From positions 558,001 through 622,000 of the forward strand of contig JAWKQO010000003.1 in assembly GCA_041390105.1 (NCBI GenBank): a DNA stretch of 64,000 bases, written 5' to 3'. The position numbers and the translations under genes were made by a program. The notes beneath the pieces were generated by a model, which worked only from the letters and a program-made list of their open reading frames with translations, was not told the DNA's origin and ran no database searches. Source of the DNA: Gemmatimonadota bacterium (GTDB lineage Bacteria > Gemmatimonadota > Gemmatimonadetes > Longimicrobiales > Gaopeijiaceae). How positions within the stretch are numbered: position 1 is the stretch's first letter; the number at the start of each line of letters is the position of its first letter. Positions 15,876 to 23,709 of the stretch are shown here, piece after piece.

Positions 15876-18292
15876 CTGTAGGGGGCCTCGTCATTCGTGG
15901 CGTCGGCGTCCGGCTGCTCTCCAATCACGGTCCACGTCGACGTGTGCACACCCACGGTGGCACCCTCGAAGGAGATGGTGATGTCCACCTGACCGCCAGC
16001 CGGAATGGCTCCTACCTCGCAGGTGACCGCGCCTGCCCCGTCGAGCGCACACGTCGCCCCACTCGCCGAGAGGAAATCCAACCCGCTGAGCGCTGTCGAC
16101 GCCACGGTCGACCCTGACGATTCGGTGGGGCCGTGGTTGGTGACCCGGAACACGGTGTGCATCGTGTCTCCCACGAACCGGTTGTCCTCCTGGGACACCT
16201 TGGTCAAAGCGAGGTCCGCGGCACCGTCGTTGTCTGCGATCGTGATCGGGACCAGCACGGGAGGTGATGGGCTGCCCCCCTTCCCTGCACCGACCAGCAC
16301 GTGCCGGAGCGTGTCCACATGGGGACCTTCCACCCAGGCATCGTCGATGGCTTGCACCGCCAAGGTGCGCGGAAGCATCCACTCGGTCAGGAGGATGTCC
16401 ACCGGGCGTGCGCCCGTGGTCTGCCCGAACGCGGAGGTCGCCTCGAGCAGAAGATCGCCACTGGGAGGAGCGTCGCCCAGACAGACACGGTAGACCTGCG
16501 GCGCACCGCCCTCGCTCAACGCGAACGCCGCGGGTGTGGTGTAGAGCGGATCAGGGCCTGGGCGGTATCCGGCCAGCGCCAACAGGCCGAGCGGGTTGTG
16601 CAGCCGCCAGGCCCGGTTGGGACCCGTGCTCAGGCCGGAGAAGGAGTCGAACGTGCCGCGCGGGACGAGACCCTTTCCGCCGTCCGTGATCACCGGAATC
16701 ACCTGACCGCACACGCCGCCTTGGAAGGGGGACAGGGTGCGGACGGTGAGCTTCCCTCCGTACCCCACCGCGCCCGTCACGGACACACGGTCGAACGACC
16801 CCGGCGTGGTGTCGGCGACCTGGATGACGAGCTCGCTGGACGCGTCCAGGAAGAGAGCTCCCATGCTCAGGGTTCCCAGACGGGGGTCAGGCAGGCCGGG
16901 CAGCGTGGCGCGTTGGAATCCCGGCTTCACGGTTGCCCCTTCGGTGAACACCGCGCCCAGGGATCCAGCGCCCTCCAGGGTTCCACCCACCATTCTCAGC
17001 TTGCCCTGCATCTCGCCTGCCCGTTCCGACGTGAAGGTGCCGTCCTCCAGCGTGAGCTCGGCCCCAGCGGCCACCGAGACGAGGCCGGCGTTCTGGAACT
17101 CCGGATAGCCCCACTGTTTGTAGATGCGGAGAGGTTCTTCGGTCGACAGGGTCCCTGTGTTCAGGAACGACACGAGCTCCATGCTGAACTCGGCGCCTCC
17201 GACCAGCGCAAGCAATCCCGAGTTCTCCACGCCGTACCACGAACCCATGTCCAGCTCGACCTGTTGACCCGCCTCGGCCTGGATCTCGACGTCGCCGTGG
17301 TTCACCCAGGGGCTCTGGCCATCGTAGCTCCAGAAGTCGATCGTGTCGCCCGGCTCCGAAAGCACCAGGCGACCGCCCGACTCGATTCCCCCCTGGATCT
17401 GCTTCACGCGGCTCGCCTCGAGGTTGCCGCCCGTCGAGGCGTTCAATGCCAGATCAGGAAGCTCCGATCGAACGACGGATCGACCGGAACCCCCGACCAG
17501 CGACGGGAGAGTGCCTCCGTTCCACCAGAACATCCCGATGTCGGAGTGAACCCTCAGGGGCGCCGAGCCGCCGATCGTGCCGGCCAGGTGTGCGAACCAC
17601 AGGTAGTAGTGGTCGGGGTGCGTCACCTCGACCTCGCCGGTGCCCTCGGTGAGCATGAATCCATTGTTCGTGAACCACGGGAAGTAGGTCCCCACTTCGA
17701 CCAGAACGGACGTGCCCCCCGGGAGATACATGAAGCCGTAGTTGTAGTAGAGGTTGAACCTCAGCGTGGCTCCGGAGCCGCTGCCGCTCGTGTCGTTCAC
17801 GTCGAGGACGCCGTAGTTCTCGAAGTAGGTGGGGAGGAAGGTCGAGGGGTTGCCGTGTGGAGACCCACCCAGGTACTCGCCTCCGGACACATCCATTTCG
17901 AGCCGGCCGTTGACCTCGATCAGCAGGTTCCGCTTGATGAGCAGGTCGTGCTCCGTTTCCACGGTCGCCCAGGCCCCGGTCCCGCCGATCTTCAGGTTGT
18001 TGACGGTCACGGCTGCGTCGATCGCGACGTCATAGGTGCCCGAAGCCTCGATGCACACGTTGTCGGTGTCCGTCGGTATGCCCGTCGGTGTCCATGAGCC
18101 CGCATCACTCCAATCCCCGTCCACGCCGGCAGCCCAGGAGCGGGTGCACGTGAAGGAGACCCGCGGAGAAGCGGTGGCGACGAGCGGAAGCGCCTCCGAT
18201 GGAGCCTCTTCGGTGAGATCCGGCGCGGTGAGAGGCTCGGTGCAGGCTGAAAGCACCGTCAGGCACGTCGTCCAACTCAGGAGCCGCCGCAT
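15860..18292 (-). CDS. large surface lipoprotein with C-terminal DUF11-like domain
   Basis: An 810-residue exported protein. The lipobox LSAC (Cys16) follows a short signal peptide. Residues about 50-130 (WSDAGSWTPTGIPTDTDNVC, then LKIGGTGAW) resemble the G8/autotransporter-like beta-helix entry repeats seen in adhesins, and residues up to about 480 are Gly/Thr/Val-rich with periodic LE, LR, LV strands consistent with a beta-helix. The region about 590-690 is Calx-beta-like (VPITIADND). Residues about 695-800 form a DUF11/CARDB-type Ig domain (DLALTKVSQEDNRFVGD, RVTNHGPTESSGSTV). It is probably cell-surface anchored; adhesion is a guess. It converges on and overlaps the flavodoxin gene by 16 bases. 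Confidence 0.75.
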   Translation of the reverse strand: MRRLLSWTTCLTVLSACTEPLTAPDLTEEAPSEALPLVATASPRVSFTCTRSWAAGVDGDWSDAGSWTPTGIPTDTDNVCIEASGTYDVAIDAAVTVNNLKIGGTGAWATVETEHDLLIKRNLLIEVNGRLEMDVSGGEYLGGSPHGNPSTFLPTYFENYGVLDVNDTSGSGSGATLRFNLYYNYGFMYLPGGTSVLVEVGTYFPWFTNNGFMLTEGTGEVEVTHPDHYYLWFAHLAGTIGGSAPLRVHSDIGMFWWNGGTLPSLVGGSGRSVVRSELPDLALNASTGGNLEASRVKQIQGGIESGGRLVLSEPGDTIDFWSYDGQSPWVNHGDVEIQAEAGQQVELDMGSWYGVENSGLLALVGGAEFSMELVSFLNTGTLSTEEPLRIYKQWGYPEFQNAGLVSVAAGAELTLEDGTFTSERAGEMQGKLRMVGGTLEGAGSLGAVFTEGATVKPGFQRATLPGLPDPRLGTLSMGALFLDASSELVIQVADTTPGSFDRVSVTGAVGYGGKLTVRTLSPFQGGVCGQVIPVITDGGKGLVPRGTFDSFSGLSTGPNRAWRLHNPLGLLALAGYRPGPDPLYTTPAAFALSEGGAPQVYRVCLGDAPPSGDLLLEATSAFGQTTGARPVDILLTEWMLPRTLAVQAIDDAWVEGPHVDTLRHVLVGAGKGGSPSPPVLVPITIADNDGAADLALTKVSQEDNRFVGDTMHTVFRVTNHGPTESSGSTVASTALSGLDFLSASGATCALDGAGAVTCEVGAIPAGGQVDITISFEGATVGVHTSTWTVIGEQPDADATNDEAPYSQRVN

Positions 18293-18447
18293 CGTGTCGC
18301 CTTGGGACCTTGGGTTCGGGGCGCGCCGATGCGTGCCCTCTCAGCCCACGGCGACGGTTGGCTTCTCAGTTGGACAGGGGCGCCTGGGTCGATCGCTCGT
18401 CTCGGTCCAGACGACTCACCTACTCTAGGATTTCGCCGGGCACTCGC

Positions 18448-18903
18448 TCAGCCCGTGAGGGCGGCCGAGAAGCGCCGCTGCATTTCCTCGGGGCTCACCT
18501 GCTCTTTCGGCGTGGCAATGCTCCAACTGAACCCGAACGGGTCCATGACCATGCCCGAGCGATCTCCGTAGAACTGGTCCCTCACCGGCCTGAGCTCGAC
18601 GGCGCCTGCGTCGATCGCGGTCCGCATCGCTTGATCCGCATCCTCGACGTAGAGCAGGAACTTGATCGGAGATCCGCCGATCGTGGGAGCGCTCAGGGCT
18701 CCAAAGTCGGGATACTCGTCGCAGAGCATGAGCTCGGAGTTGCCGATCCGCAGCTGAGCGTGTCCGATCTTCCCGCTCGGCTCCACGAGCCGGTAGAGCT
18801 CCACGGCGCCGAAGGCTCGCCGATAGAAGTCGATGGCGGCTGCGGCGTCCCGCATGATGAGGTGGGCGGTGACGGTCTGGCGTGGGGGCGCTGCGGTAGG
18901 CAT
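18448..18903 (-). CDS. VOC/glyoxalase-fold protein (PhnB-like)
   Basis: A 151-residue vicinal-oxygen-chelate protein of the PhnB/YkcA-like type: AAIDFYRRAFGAVELYRL at the start, HAQLRIGNSELMLCDEYPDF, and the C-terminal DRSGMVMDPFGFSWSIATPKEQ. These are the two beta-alpha-beta-beta-beta modules of the fold. The substrate is unknown. ATG 18903 gives the usual N-terminus. It is divergent from the TetR gene across 80 bases that contain an 18-base near-palindrome, so TetR probably controls it. Confidence 0.83.
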   Translation of the reverse strand: MPTAAPPRQTVTAHLIMRDAAAAIDFYRRAFGAVELYRLVEPSGKIGHAQLRIGNSELMLCDEYPDFGALSAPTIGGSPIKFLLYVEDADQAMRTAIDAGAVELRPVRDQFYGDRSGMVMDPFGFSWSIATPKEQVSPEEMQRRFSAALTG

Positions 18904-18942
18904 ACCGACTCCTTGCTGGCTATCCCGGCAGGGTTGGCCGTG

Positions 18943-18982
18943 TTGACATGCTTGGTGAATATCGATACGATACGTACCGTAT
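18943..18982 (+). promoter_or_regulatory. promoter and operator of the TetR gene
   Basis: TTGACA at 18943-18948 and TACGAT at 18966-18971 are 17 bases apart, a good sigma-70 type promoter. The near-palindrome ATACGATACGTACCGTAT (18965-18982, 16 of 18 positions symmetric) covers the -10 and ends on the base before the ATG at 18983. The transcript leader would be only a few bases. Autorepression and control of the divergent VOC gene are inferred. Confidence 0.65.
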
Positions 18983-19609
18983 ATGAATGAACCGCCCTCT
19001 GTCAAGCGGCCCGCAGCGAAGCCTCGGGGACGACCACGGAGCCCGGCGACCCGGGATCGGGTGCTGCAGGCGGCCCGGGCCCTCCTGGACGAGGGCGGCC
19101 CCACGGCCGTGACCATGGAGGCGGTCGCCGCGCGCTCGGGTGTGGGGAAGTCCTCCATCTATCGCCGTTGGCCGAACGCGCACGCGGTGCTGATGACGGC
19201 CCTCATGGAGGGGGAGCGGGGGGCCAGCGCCCGCGGGAGGCGGATCTCCCCGCTCGCAGCTCTGCAAACGCAGCTTCGCGAGATCGTTCGCGCGTTCGCG
19301 GCGCGGCGGGGCCGCACCGTCGCCATGATGTTGGCCGCTGCCGATGACGACACGGAGCTCGCCAAGGCGTTTCGCCAATACGTGATCCTGGCCCGTCGTC
19401 AGGAGGGTCGGGCCCTCCTGACCGCGGCGGCCGAGTCGGGGGAGGTGCGTCCTGACATCGACGTGGACGTGGTGCTCGACCTGCTCTACGGACCGATCTT
19501 CTTTCGCATCCTGGTGGGTCACGCGCCGGCGGACGAGGCGTTCGCCGAAGCGCTCTTCGAGGAAGTGACGCGCGGGATCGAATCACCGCAGGACCGAGCG
19601 CGGTACTGA
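18983..19609 (+). CDS. TetR family transcriptional regulator
   Basis: A 208-residue TetR regulator. Residues 17-65 form the helix-turn-helix: RPRSPATRDRVLQAARALL, AVTMEAVAARSGVGKSSIYR, RWPNAHAVLMTAL. The C-terminal part (ELAKAFRQYVILARRQEGR, then VRPDIDVDVVLDLLYGPIFF) is of the TetR_C_11/C_16 type found with RRWP HTHs. ATG 18983 is supported by the promoter, which leaves almost no leader. It probably represses itself and the divergent VOC protein. The inducer is unknown. Confidence 0.9.
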   Translation: MNEPPSVKRPAAKPRGRPRSPATRDRVLQAARALLDEGGPTAVTMEAVAARSGVGKSSIYRRWPNAHAVLMTALMEGERGASARGRRISPLAALQTQLREIVRAFAARRGRTVAMMLAAADDDTELAKAFRQYVILARRQEGRALLTAAAESGEVRPDIDVDVVLDLLYGPIFFRILVGHAPADEAFAEALFEEVTRGIESPQDRARY

Positions 19610-19708
19610 CCGTGGATCGGAGCTGCGGCCCCTGTCGATCGGCACGGCCCGACCTCGTCATGGAGGTGTAGACAGCACGGCCAACCACCATCGGCGAGGA
19701 CTTGAACC

Positions 19709-20086
19709 ATGCGTTACACGCTACTGCTCCACTACCCAGAGATGACCCCGAGCGACATCGGTGAGGACGCGATCAAGGAGGGCCAAGCCGCCTTCCACGC
19801 TTACGCCAGCGCCCTCGAAGAGGCGGGCGTGCTGGTGTCCGCCGAGGTTCTGCAGCCCAGCCAGAACACCACCACCTTGACCATGGGCGACTCGGGGCTC
19901 CGCGTGCAGGACGGTCCCTACGCCGACACGAAGGAACAGCTGGGAGGCACCTTCGTGCTGGACGTCCCGGACCTCGACGCGGCGCTGGCCTGGGCGGAGA
20001 AGTGCCCTGCGCTTCATTGGGGCGGCGTGGAGATCCGGCCCTCGGCGGTACGGTTCGTGGAAGGGAGATGGATCCCCTCCTCGTGA
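19709..20086 (+). CDS. YCII-related DGPF-domain protein
   Basis: A 125-residue alpha/beta dimeric-barrel protein with the DGPF signature: MRYTLLLHYPE at the start, LQPSQNTTTLTM, VQDGPYADTKEQLGG (the DGP(F/Y) motif), and PALHWGGVEIRPSAVRF near the end. Such proteins are commonly encoded beside ECF42-group sigma factors, as here, where the next gene begins inside this one's 3' end. No enzymatic function is established for the family to my knowledge. Confidence 0.88.
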   Translation: MRYTLLLHYPEMTPSDIGEDAIKEGQAAFHAYASALEEAGVLVSAEVLQPSQNTTTLTMGDSGLRVQDGPYADTKEQLGGTFVLDVPDLDAALAWAEKCPALHWGGVEIRPSAVRFVEGRWIPSS

Positions 20087-21324
20087 CGAGCGAGGCGACT
20101 TCCCGTGCGTGGTCGCGGGCCGAACAGGTGGCCCGCGACGCGTACGGACGCCTCCTGGCGATCCTCTCGGAGCGTTCTGGCGACATTCAGCTGGCGGAGG
20201 ACTGCCTGGCCGAAGCGTTTACCCGCGCACTCGAGACCTGGCCGGAGTCCGGCGTGCCTGAGAACCCGGAGGGATGGCTGATCACGGTCGCGCGCAACCG
20301 GCATCGCGACGCGCTCAAGTCCGCCGACCATCGGAGAAGCGGACCGCTGGAGGACGCGGCGAATGCAGCCGCCGCCGCGCTGACGGACGTCGACCCGGAC
20401 GCCATTCCGGATCGGCGCTTGGCCTTGCTCTTCGTTTGTGCGCACCCGGCGGTGGACCCCCCGGCCCGAGCTCCGCTGATGCTTCAAACCGTGCTCGGCT
20501 TCCAGGCCAGCGAGGTTGCGCGGGCCTTCGGTGTGCAAACGGCCGCGATGGCTCAGCGACTCGTACGCGCCAAGCGTCGCATCAAAGAAGCAGGCATCCC
20601 CTTCAAGGTACCGGACCAGGCCCACGCGCCGGCGCGCCTGGGCGCCGTGATCGAGGCGATCTACGGGGCCTACGCCATCGACTGGATGCTCGTGTCCGGC
20701 CAGACCATCCGCGCATCCCTGGCCGAAGAGGCCCTCTACCTCGCGGTGACGCTCGCCGAGCTCCAACCCGAGGAGCCCGAGGTGCTCGGACTCGCTGCAC
20801 TTCTCTCCCTCTCGCTGGCCCGGGCGGCTGGCCGTACGCGGGGAGGCGAGTTCGTGCCGCTCGATGAGCAGGATCCGGCCCTGTGGGACGCCCACCTCAT
20901 CCGCCAGGGTGAACGCTACCTCCGGCAAGCCCATCCGCTCGGCCGTATCGGGCGCTTTCAGCTCGAGGCCGCGATCCAGTCGGCTCACTGCGCTCGGCTG
21001 GGGTCGGGTGCGGTGGATTGGCCCACCGTTCTCACGCTGTATGAGGGTCTCCTCGCCACTGCGCCTACGCTCGGTGCCCAGGTCGCTCACGCCGCCGCCG
21101 TGGCTCGGGTGTCCGGCGCCCCCGCGGGACTTTCGGCGCTCGATCGAATCGGGGACCCGGCGATCCGTCGTTTTCAACCTGCGTGGGCGACCCGGGCACA
21201 CCTCCTGGCCGAGGCCGGCCGCTGGACCGAAGCGGGAGCCGCGTTCGACAAGGCGATCTCGCTGACGACCGAAGCGGACGTGAGGGCTTATCTGAACGGG
21301 CGGCGAAACGCGCTGCCGCGCTGA
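20068..21324 (+). CDS. ECF42-type RNA polymerase sigma factor with long C-terminal extension
   Basis: A sigma factor of about 418 residues. Region 2 includes DIQLAEDCLAEAFTRALETW and NPEGWLITVARNRHRDALK; region 4 includes RAPLMLQTVLGFQASEVARA and AMAQRLVRAKRRIKEAGIPF. About 220 further residues form a helical, TPR-like C-terminal domain (DUF6596) containing YAIDWMLVSGQTIRASLAEE and RAYLNGRRNALPR. Size, extension and DGPF neighbour fit group ECF42, which has no anti-sigma factor. The start is uncertain: ATG 20068 has a purine-rich site too close, and GTG 20083 would give a 4-base GTGA overlap with the DGPF stop. Confidence 0.88.
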   Translation: MDPLLVTSEATSRAWSRAEQVARDAYGRLLAILSERSGDIQLAEDCLAEAFTRALETWPESGVPENPEGWLITVARNRHRDALKSADHRRSGPLEDAANAAAAALTDVDPDAIPDRRLALLFVCAHPAVDPPARAPLMLQTVLGFQASEVARAFGVQTAAMAQRLVRAKRRIKEAGIPFKVPDQAHAPARLGAVIEAIYGAYAIDWMLVSGQTIRASLAEEALYLAVTLAELQPEEPEVLGLAALLSLSLARAAGRTRGGEFVPLDEQDPALWDAHLIRQGERYLRQAHPLGRIGRFQLEAAIQSAHCARLGSGAVDWPTVLTLYEGLLATAPTLGAQVAHAAAVARVSGAPAGLSALDRIGDPAIRRFQPAWATRAHLLAEAGRWTEAGAAFDKAISLTTEADVRAYLNGRRNALPR

Positions 21325-21380
21325 CGGGATCACGATGGGCGGGCACTGTGCGGATGTTCTCGATTCCCCTTGCGCAAGGC

Positions 21381-21403
21381 TATTATCCTTACCATGGTAA
21401 GGA
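21381..21403 (+). promoter_or_regulatory. -10 element and 18-base operator of the AbrB/PIN module
   Basis: TCCTTACCATGGTAAGGA at 21386-21403 is a perfect palindrome that ends one base before the ATG of the AbrB-like antitoxin. A TATTAT -10-like hexamer (21381-21386) abuts it. The arrangement fits autorepression by the antitoxin or the toxin-antitoxin complex. No good -35 was found. Confidence 0.65.
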
Positions 21404-21404
21404 C

Positions 21405-21698
21405 ATGAGTAAGGTGACCAGCAAGCGCCAGGTGTCGATTCCCAAAGAGGTGGCCGACCGCTACGGCATCGCCCCGGGGGACGAGATCGACTGGATCCCG
21501 GCGGGCGACGAGATCCGCGTGGTGCCGAGCGGCCACCGAGCCAGCACACTCAGTCCAGCGGAGCGGCTGCGGTTGTTCGACCGCGCCTCCGAGCGGCGCG
21601 ACCAAAGGCGGGCGGGCGGCGCTGAGCGCCCCCCAGTGTCCGAAACCGACAGGGGCTGGACGCGCGACGATCTGTATCCTCGTGGCCGCACTGGTTGA
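21405..21698 (+). CDS. AbrB/MazE-type antitoxin
   Basis: A 97-residue antitoxin with an N-terminal SpoVT/AbrB swapped-hairpin DNA-binding domain (KVTSKRQVSIPKEVADRYG, PGDEIDWIPAGDEIRVV; residues 3-45). A charged C-terminus (LFDRASERRDQRRAGG) probably folds on the toxin. ATG 21405 follows an 18-base palindrome; longer in-frame starts lie upstream of the promoter and are not credible. It overlaps the PIN toxin gene by 17 bases. Confidence 0.88.
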   Translation: MSKVTSKRQVSIPKEVADRYGIAPGDEIDWIPAGDEIRVVPSGHRASTLSPAERLRLFDRASERRDQRRAGGAERPPVSETDRGWTRDDLYPRGRTG

Positions 21699-22122
21699 CA
21701 CCAACGTCCTGGTCTACCGCTTCGACGACCGCCATCCGTCGAAGCAGGCCCTGGCCGATTCGCTTCTCCGCGAGGGGATCGCGAACGGGAGCCTACGACT
21801 GGCCCATCAAGCGGTGCTGGAGTTCGTGGCGGCTACCACGCGGCCTCAGAGGGAGGGCCCTTCCATCCTCCCGCCGGACGTGGCTCGTCTCGAAGCCGAA
21901 GACCTGCTCCGGCAATTCGAGATCCTGTACCCGGATCCCCGTGTTGGCCGAACGGCCCTTCAAGGCATGGCGGCCTATGGCCTGGCACTGTGGGACGCGC
22001 ACATGTGGGCCTACGCCGAGGTGCACGAGCTCGGGGTGTTGTACTCCGAAGACTTTCAGCACGAGCGCTGGTACGGCGGGGTGCTGGTTCTGAATCCGTT
22101 CGTGGCTGCGTCGGCGGCGTAG
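21682..22122 (+). CDS. PIN-domain ribonuclease toxin (VapC-like)
   Basis: A 146-residue PIN endoribonuclease, the toxin partner of the overlapping AbrB-like antitoxin. The acidic residues of the active site are visible: Asp in LVDTNVLVYRFD, Glu in HQAVLEFVAATT, and the Asp pair in ALWDAHMWAYAEVHEL and LYSEDFQHE. The start is a GTG at 21682 inside the antitoxin gene, giving a 17-base overlap that couples translation. AbrB-PIN pairs are a common alternative to VapB-VapC. The target RNA is unknown. Confidence 0.9.
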   Translation: MAALVDTNVLVYRFDDRHPSKQALADSLLREGIANGSLRLAHQAVLEFVAATTRPQREGPSILPPDVARLEAEDLLRQFEILYPDPRVGRTALQGMAAYGLALWDAHMWAYAEVHELGVLYSEDFQHERWYGGVLVLNPFVAASAA

Positions 22123-22162
22123 CGACAGCGGGCACGCGCCCTCGCGGGTCTCGCTGAGGGCT

Positions 22163-22423
22163 CTAGCCTCTTCGCGGAGAAAGCCCTGCCTTCTCTCGAG
22201 CGGAGCGCTTGATCTTCTCCATGTCTAGGGGCCCCGCGTCGCCGCTCTGTTCGCCTTCGATCAGGGCGTGGCGCAGGGTCTCGACCTTCTGTTCGTGTTC
22301 TTCGAGGAGACGGAGGGAAGCGCGGACCACCTCGCTCGCCGATCCATAGCGCCCGGTCTCGACCTGGCGCCTGATGAACCCCTCGAAATGCTCGCTCAAG
22401 GTGATGCTGGTGTTCTTGGTCAT
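22163..22423 (-). CDS. ParD-like antitoxin without visible toxin
   Basis: An 86-residue ribbon-helix-helix antitoxin: NTSITLSEHFEGFIRRQVET, then GSASEVVRASLRLLEEHEQK (residues 27-46), typical of ParD/CC2985. ParD genes are normally followed by parE. Here the stop is followed on this strand by only 40 bases before the convergent PIN gene, and no ParE reading frame exists. It may be a relic, or an antitoxin acting on a toxin encoded elsewhere. Two TGGTACCA palindromes precede it. Confidence 0.85.
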   Translation of the reverse strand: MTKNTSITLSEHFEGFIRRQVETGRYGSASEVVRASLRLLEEHEQKVETLRHALIEGEQSGDAGPLDMEKIKRSAREKAGLSPRRG

Positions 22424-22439
22424 GGCCGTGCCCTCTTGG

Positions 22440-22471
22440 TGGTACCAAAAGCTATAGCAGTTATGGTACCA
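22440..22471. promoter_or_regulatory. paired TGGTACCA operator upstream of parD-like gene
   Basis: TGGTACCA, itself an 8-base palindrome, occurs at 22440-22447 and 22464-22471, 24 bases apart. On the minus strand a TATAGC -10-like hexamer lies between them. The gene start is 17 bases downstream. Ribbon-helix-helix antitoxins often bind such spaced palindromic boxes, so autoregulation is likely. Confidence 0.55.
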
Positions 22472-22498
22472 TTGCCCAGAGGGCTGGCAGCCCGGCCG

Positions 22499-22714
22499 CT
22501 ACGTGGAGCCCCGCAGGCGGCTGCGGACCTCTTCCCACGGAACGAACCGCGGATCGGCCGTGGCCAGCCTGCGCTCCAGCTCCTGGACATGCCACTCAGG
22601 AATCGGCACATCGGCGGGCGTCGCAGCGATCGAGTCCCAGGCTTCACCAGGGAGCGCGATTCTCTCCTCCGGGGGCAATCGCAGGATCTCGTCTAGGAGC
22701 GCTTGCCTGGTCAT
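22499..22714 (-). CDS. addiction-module component (antitoxin) without visible toxin
   Basis: A 71-residue protein matching the putative addiction module component family: MTRQALLDEILRLPPEERIA at the N-terminus, EAWDSIAATPADVPIPEWH, and the C-terminal DPRFVPWEEVRSRLRG (the G-x-x-x-PWEEV(R/K)xRL ending). These antitoxins usually sit directly before a RelE/ParE gene. On this strand the next gene is the ParD-like antitoxin, 75 bases on, and no RelE-like frame is present between. It lies 54 bases downstream of arsM. Confidence 0.85.
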   Translation of the reverse strand: MTRQALLDEILRLPPEERIALPGEAWDSIAATPADVPIPEWHVQELERRLATADPRFVPWEEVRSRLRGST

Positions 22715-22768
22715 GCCCGAATCTCGATCTCCCCCGAGAAGCGGACAATGTCCGGTTGGGCCGCCCGC

Positions 22769-23650
22769 TCACCCACAGCACCCCGGCCCGCAACACGGCT
22801 CCGCCGCCTCCGCCAACGGCTTCCACGCCCGCATGAACGCGGACATGAACCGACCTTCGACGGCGGCTGCGAACGCGTCCACGTCCAGCCCCGACTCCTC
22901 CAGGAAGGCGCGCGCGTCCTCCACCTCGTAGATGCGCGTAGGCTCCAGGCTCGGGTCCTCGAAGCCGGCTTCCTTGAGCAGCGTCTCGAACTCGCTCTCC
23001 TCCAGCGCACCGGCGATGCAGCCCACCCAGAGCTCCATACTGCGACGCATGTCGTCGGGGACCTCGCCCCGCACCACCACGTCGGAGACGGCGAAGCGGC
23101 CCCCGGGCTTCAGCACCCGGAACGCCTCCTGGAACACCTGGCGCTTGTCCGCCGAGAGGTTGATGACGCAGTTGCTGATGATCACGTCCACGCTGTTGTC
23201 CGGGAGCGGGATGTGCTCGATCTCGCCCTTCAGGAACTCCACGTTCTCCGCGCCCGCCTCGGCGGCGTTCCTCCGGGCCAGGGCCAGCATCTCGTCCGTC
23301 ATGTCCAGACCGTAGGCCTTGCCGCTGGGGCCCACCCGCTTGGCCGAGAGCAGCACGTCGATGCCGCCTCCGCTGCCCAGGTCCAGCACCACCTCCCCCG
23401 GGGAGAGCTCGGCCAGCGCCGTCGGGTTGCCGCACCCCAGCGAGGCCAGCACCGCCGCCTCCGGCAGCGACGAGGCGGTCACCGAGTCGTACAGGTCCCG
23501 CGTGATCGGGTCGGTGGCGTCCGGTCCGCAGCAGGACGATGTCCCGCAGCAGCTCCCCTTCTGGCCACTGGCCGCCCGCTTGGCGGCCTCCCCGTACTTC
23601 TCGCGAACGATCTCCCGGACCTCCTGGCCCGTGGTGGTCGGCTGGCTCAT
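22769..23650 (-). CDS. arsM: arsenite S-adenosylmethionine methyltransferase
   Basis: A 293-residue class I methyltransferase that methylates As(III). The SAM motif VLDLGSGGGIDVLLSAKRVG begins near residue 84, followed by GLDMTDEMLALARRNA. Three thiols expected to bind arsenic are present: SLGCGNPTA, IISNCVINL and WVGCIAGALEE. Both ends are additionally Cys-rich (GSCCGTSSCCGPD near 32 and CCGPGCCG at the C-terminus). ATG 23650 (MSQPTTTGQ) has a GGAG ribosome site; the longer frame would begin inside arsR. An ATCAA-N6-TTGAT operator lies 13 bases upstream, so arsR/arsenite control is likely independent of arsR transcription. Confidence 0.93.
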   Translation of the reverse strand: MSQPTTTGQEVREIVREKYGEAAKRAASGQKGSCCGTSSCCGPDATDPITRDLYDSVTASSLPEAAVLASLGCGNPTALAELSPGEVVLDLGSGGGIDVLLSAKRVGPSGKAYGLDMTDEMLALARRNAAEAGAENVEFLKGEIEHIPLPDNSVDVIISNCVINLSADKRQVFQEAFRVLKPGGRFAVSDVVVRGEVPDDMRRSMELWVGCIAGALEESEFETLLKEAGFEDPSLEPTRIYEVEDARAFLEESGLDVDAFAAAVEGRFMSAFMRAWKPLAEAAEPCCGPGCCG

Positions 23651-23662
23651 CGGTCTCTCCAT

Positions 23663-23678
23663 ATCAACAGCGGTTGAT
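23663..23678 (-). promoter_or_regulatory. ArsR-type operator upstream of arsM
   Basis: ATCAACAGCGGTTGAT has the same dyad (ATCAA-N6-TTGAT) as the two other ars sites in this window. Here it lies just downstream of a TAATAC -10-like hexamer on the minus strand rather than in a -35/-10 spacer, and just before the GGAG ribosome site, so it may act as a roadblock. Confidence 0.7.
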
Positions 23679-23709
23679 GTATTAGGGTAAATAAAAAGGC
23701 AGGTTGCAC

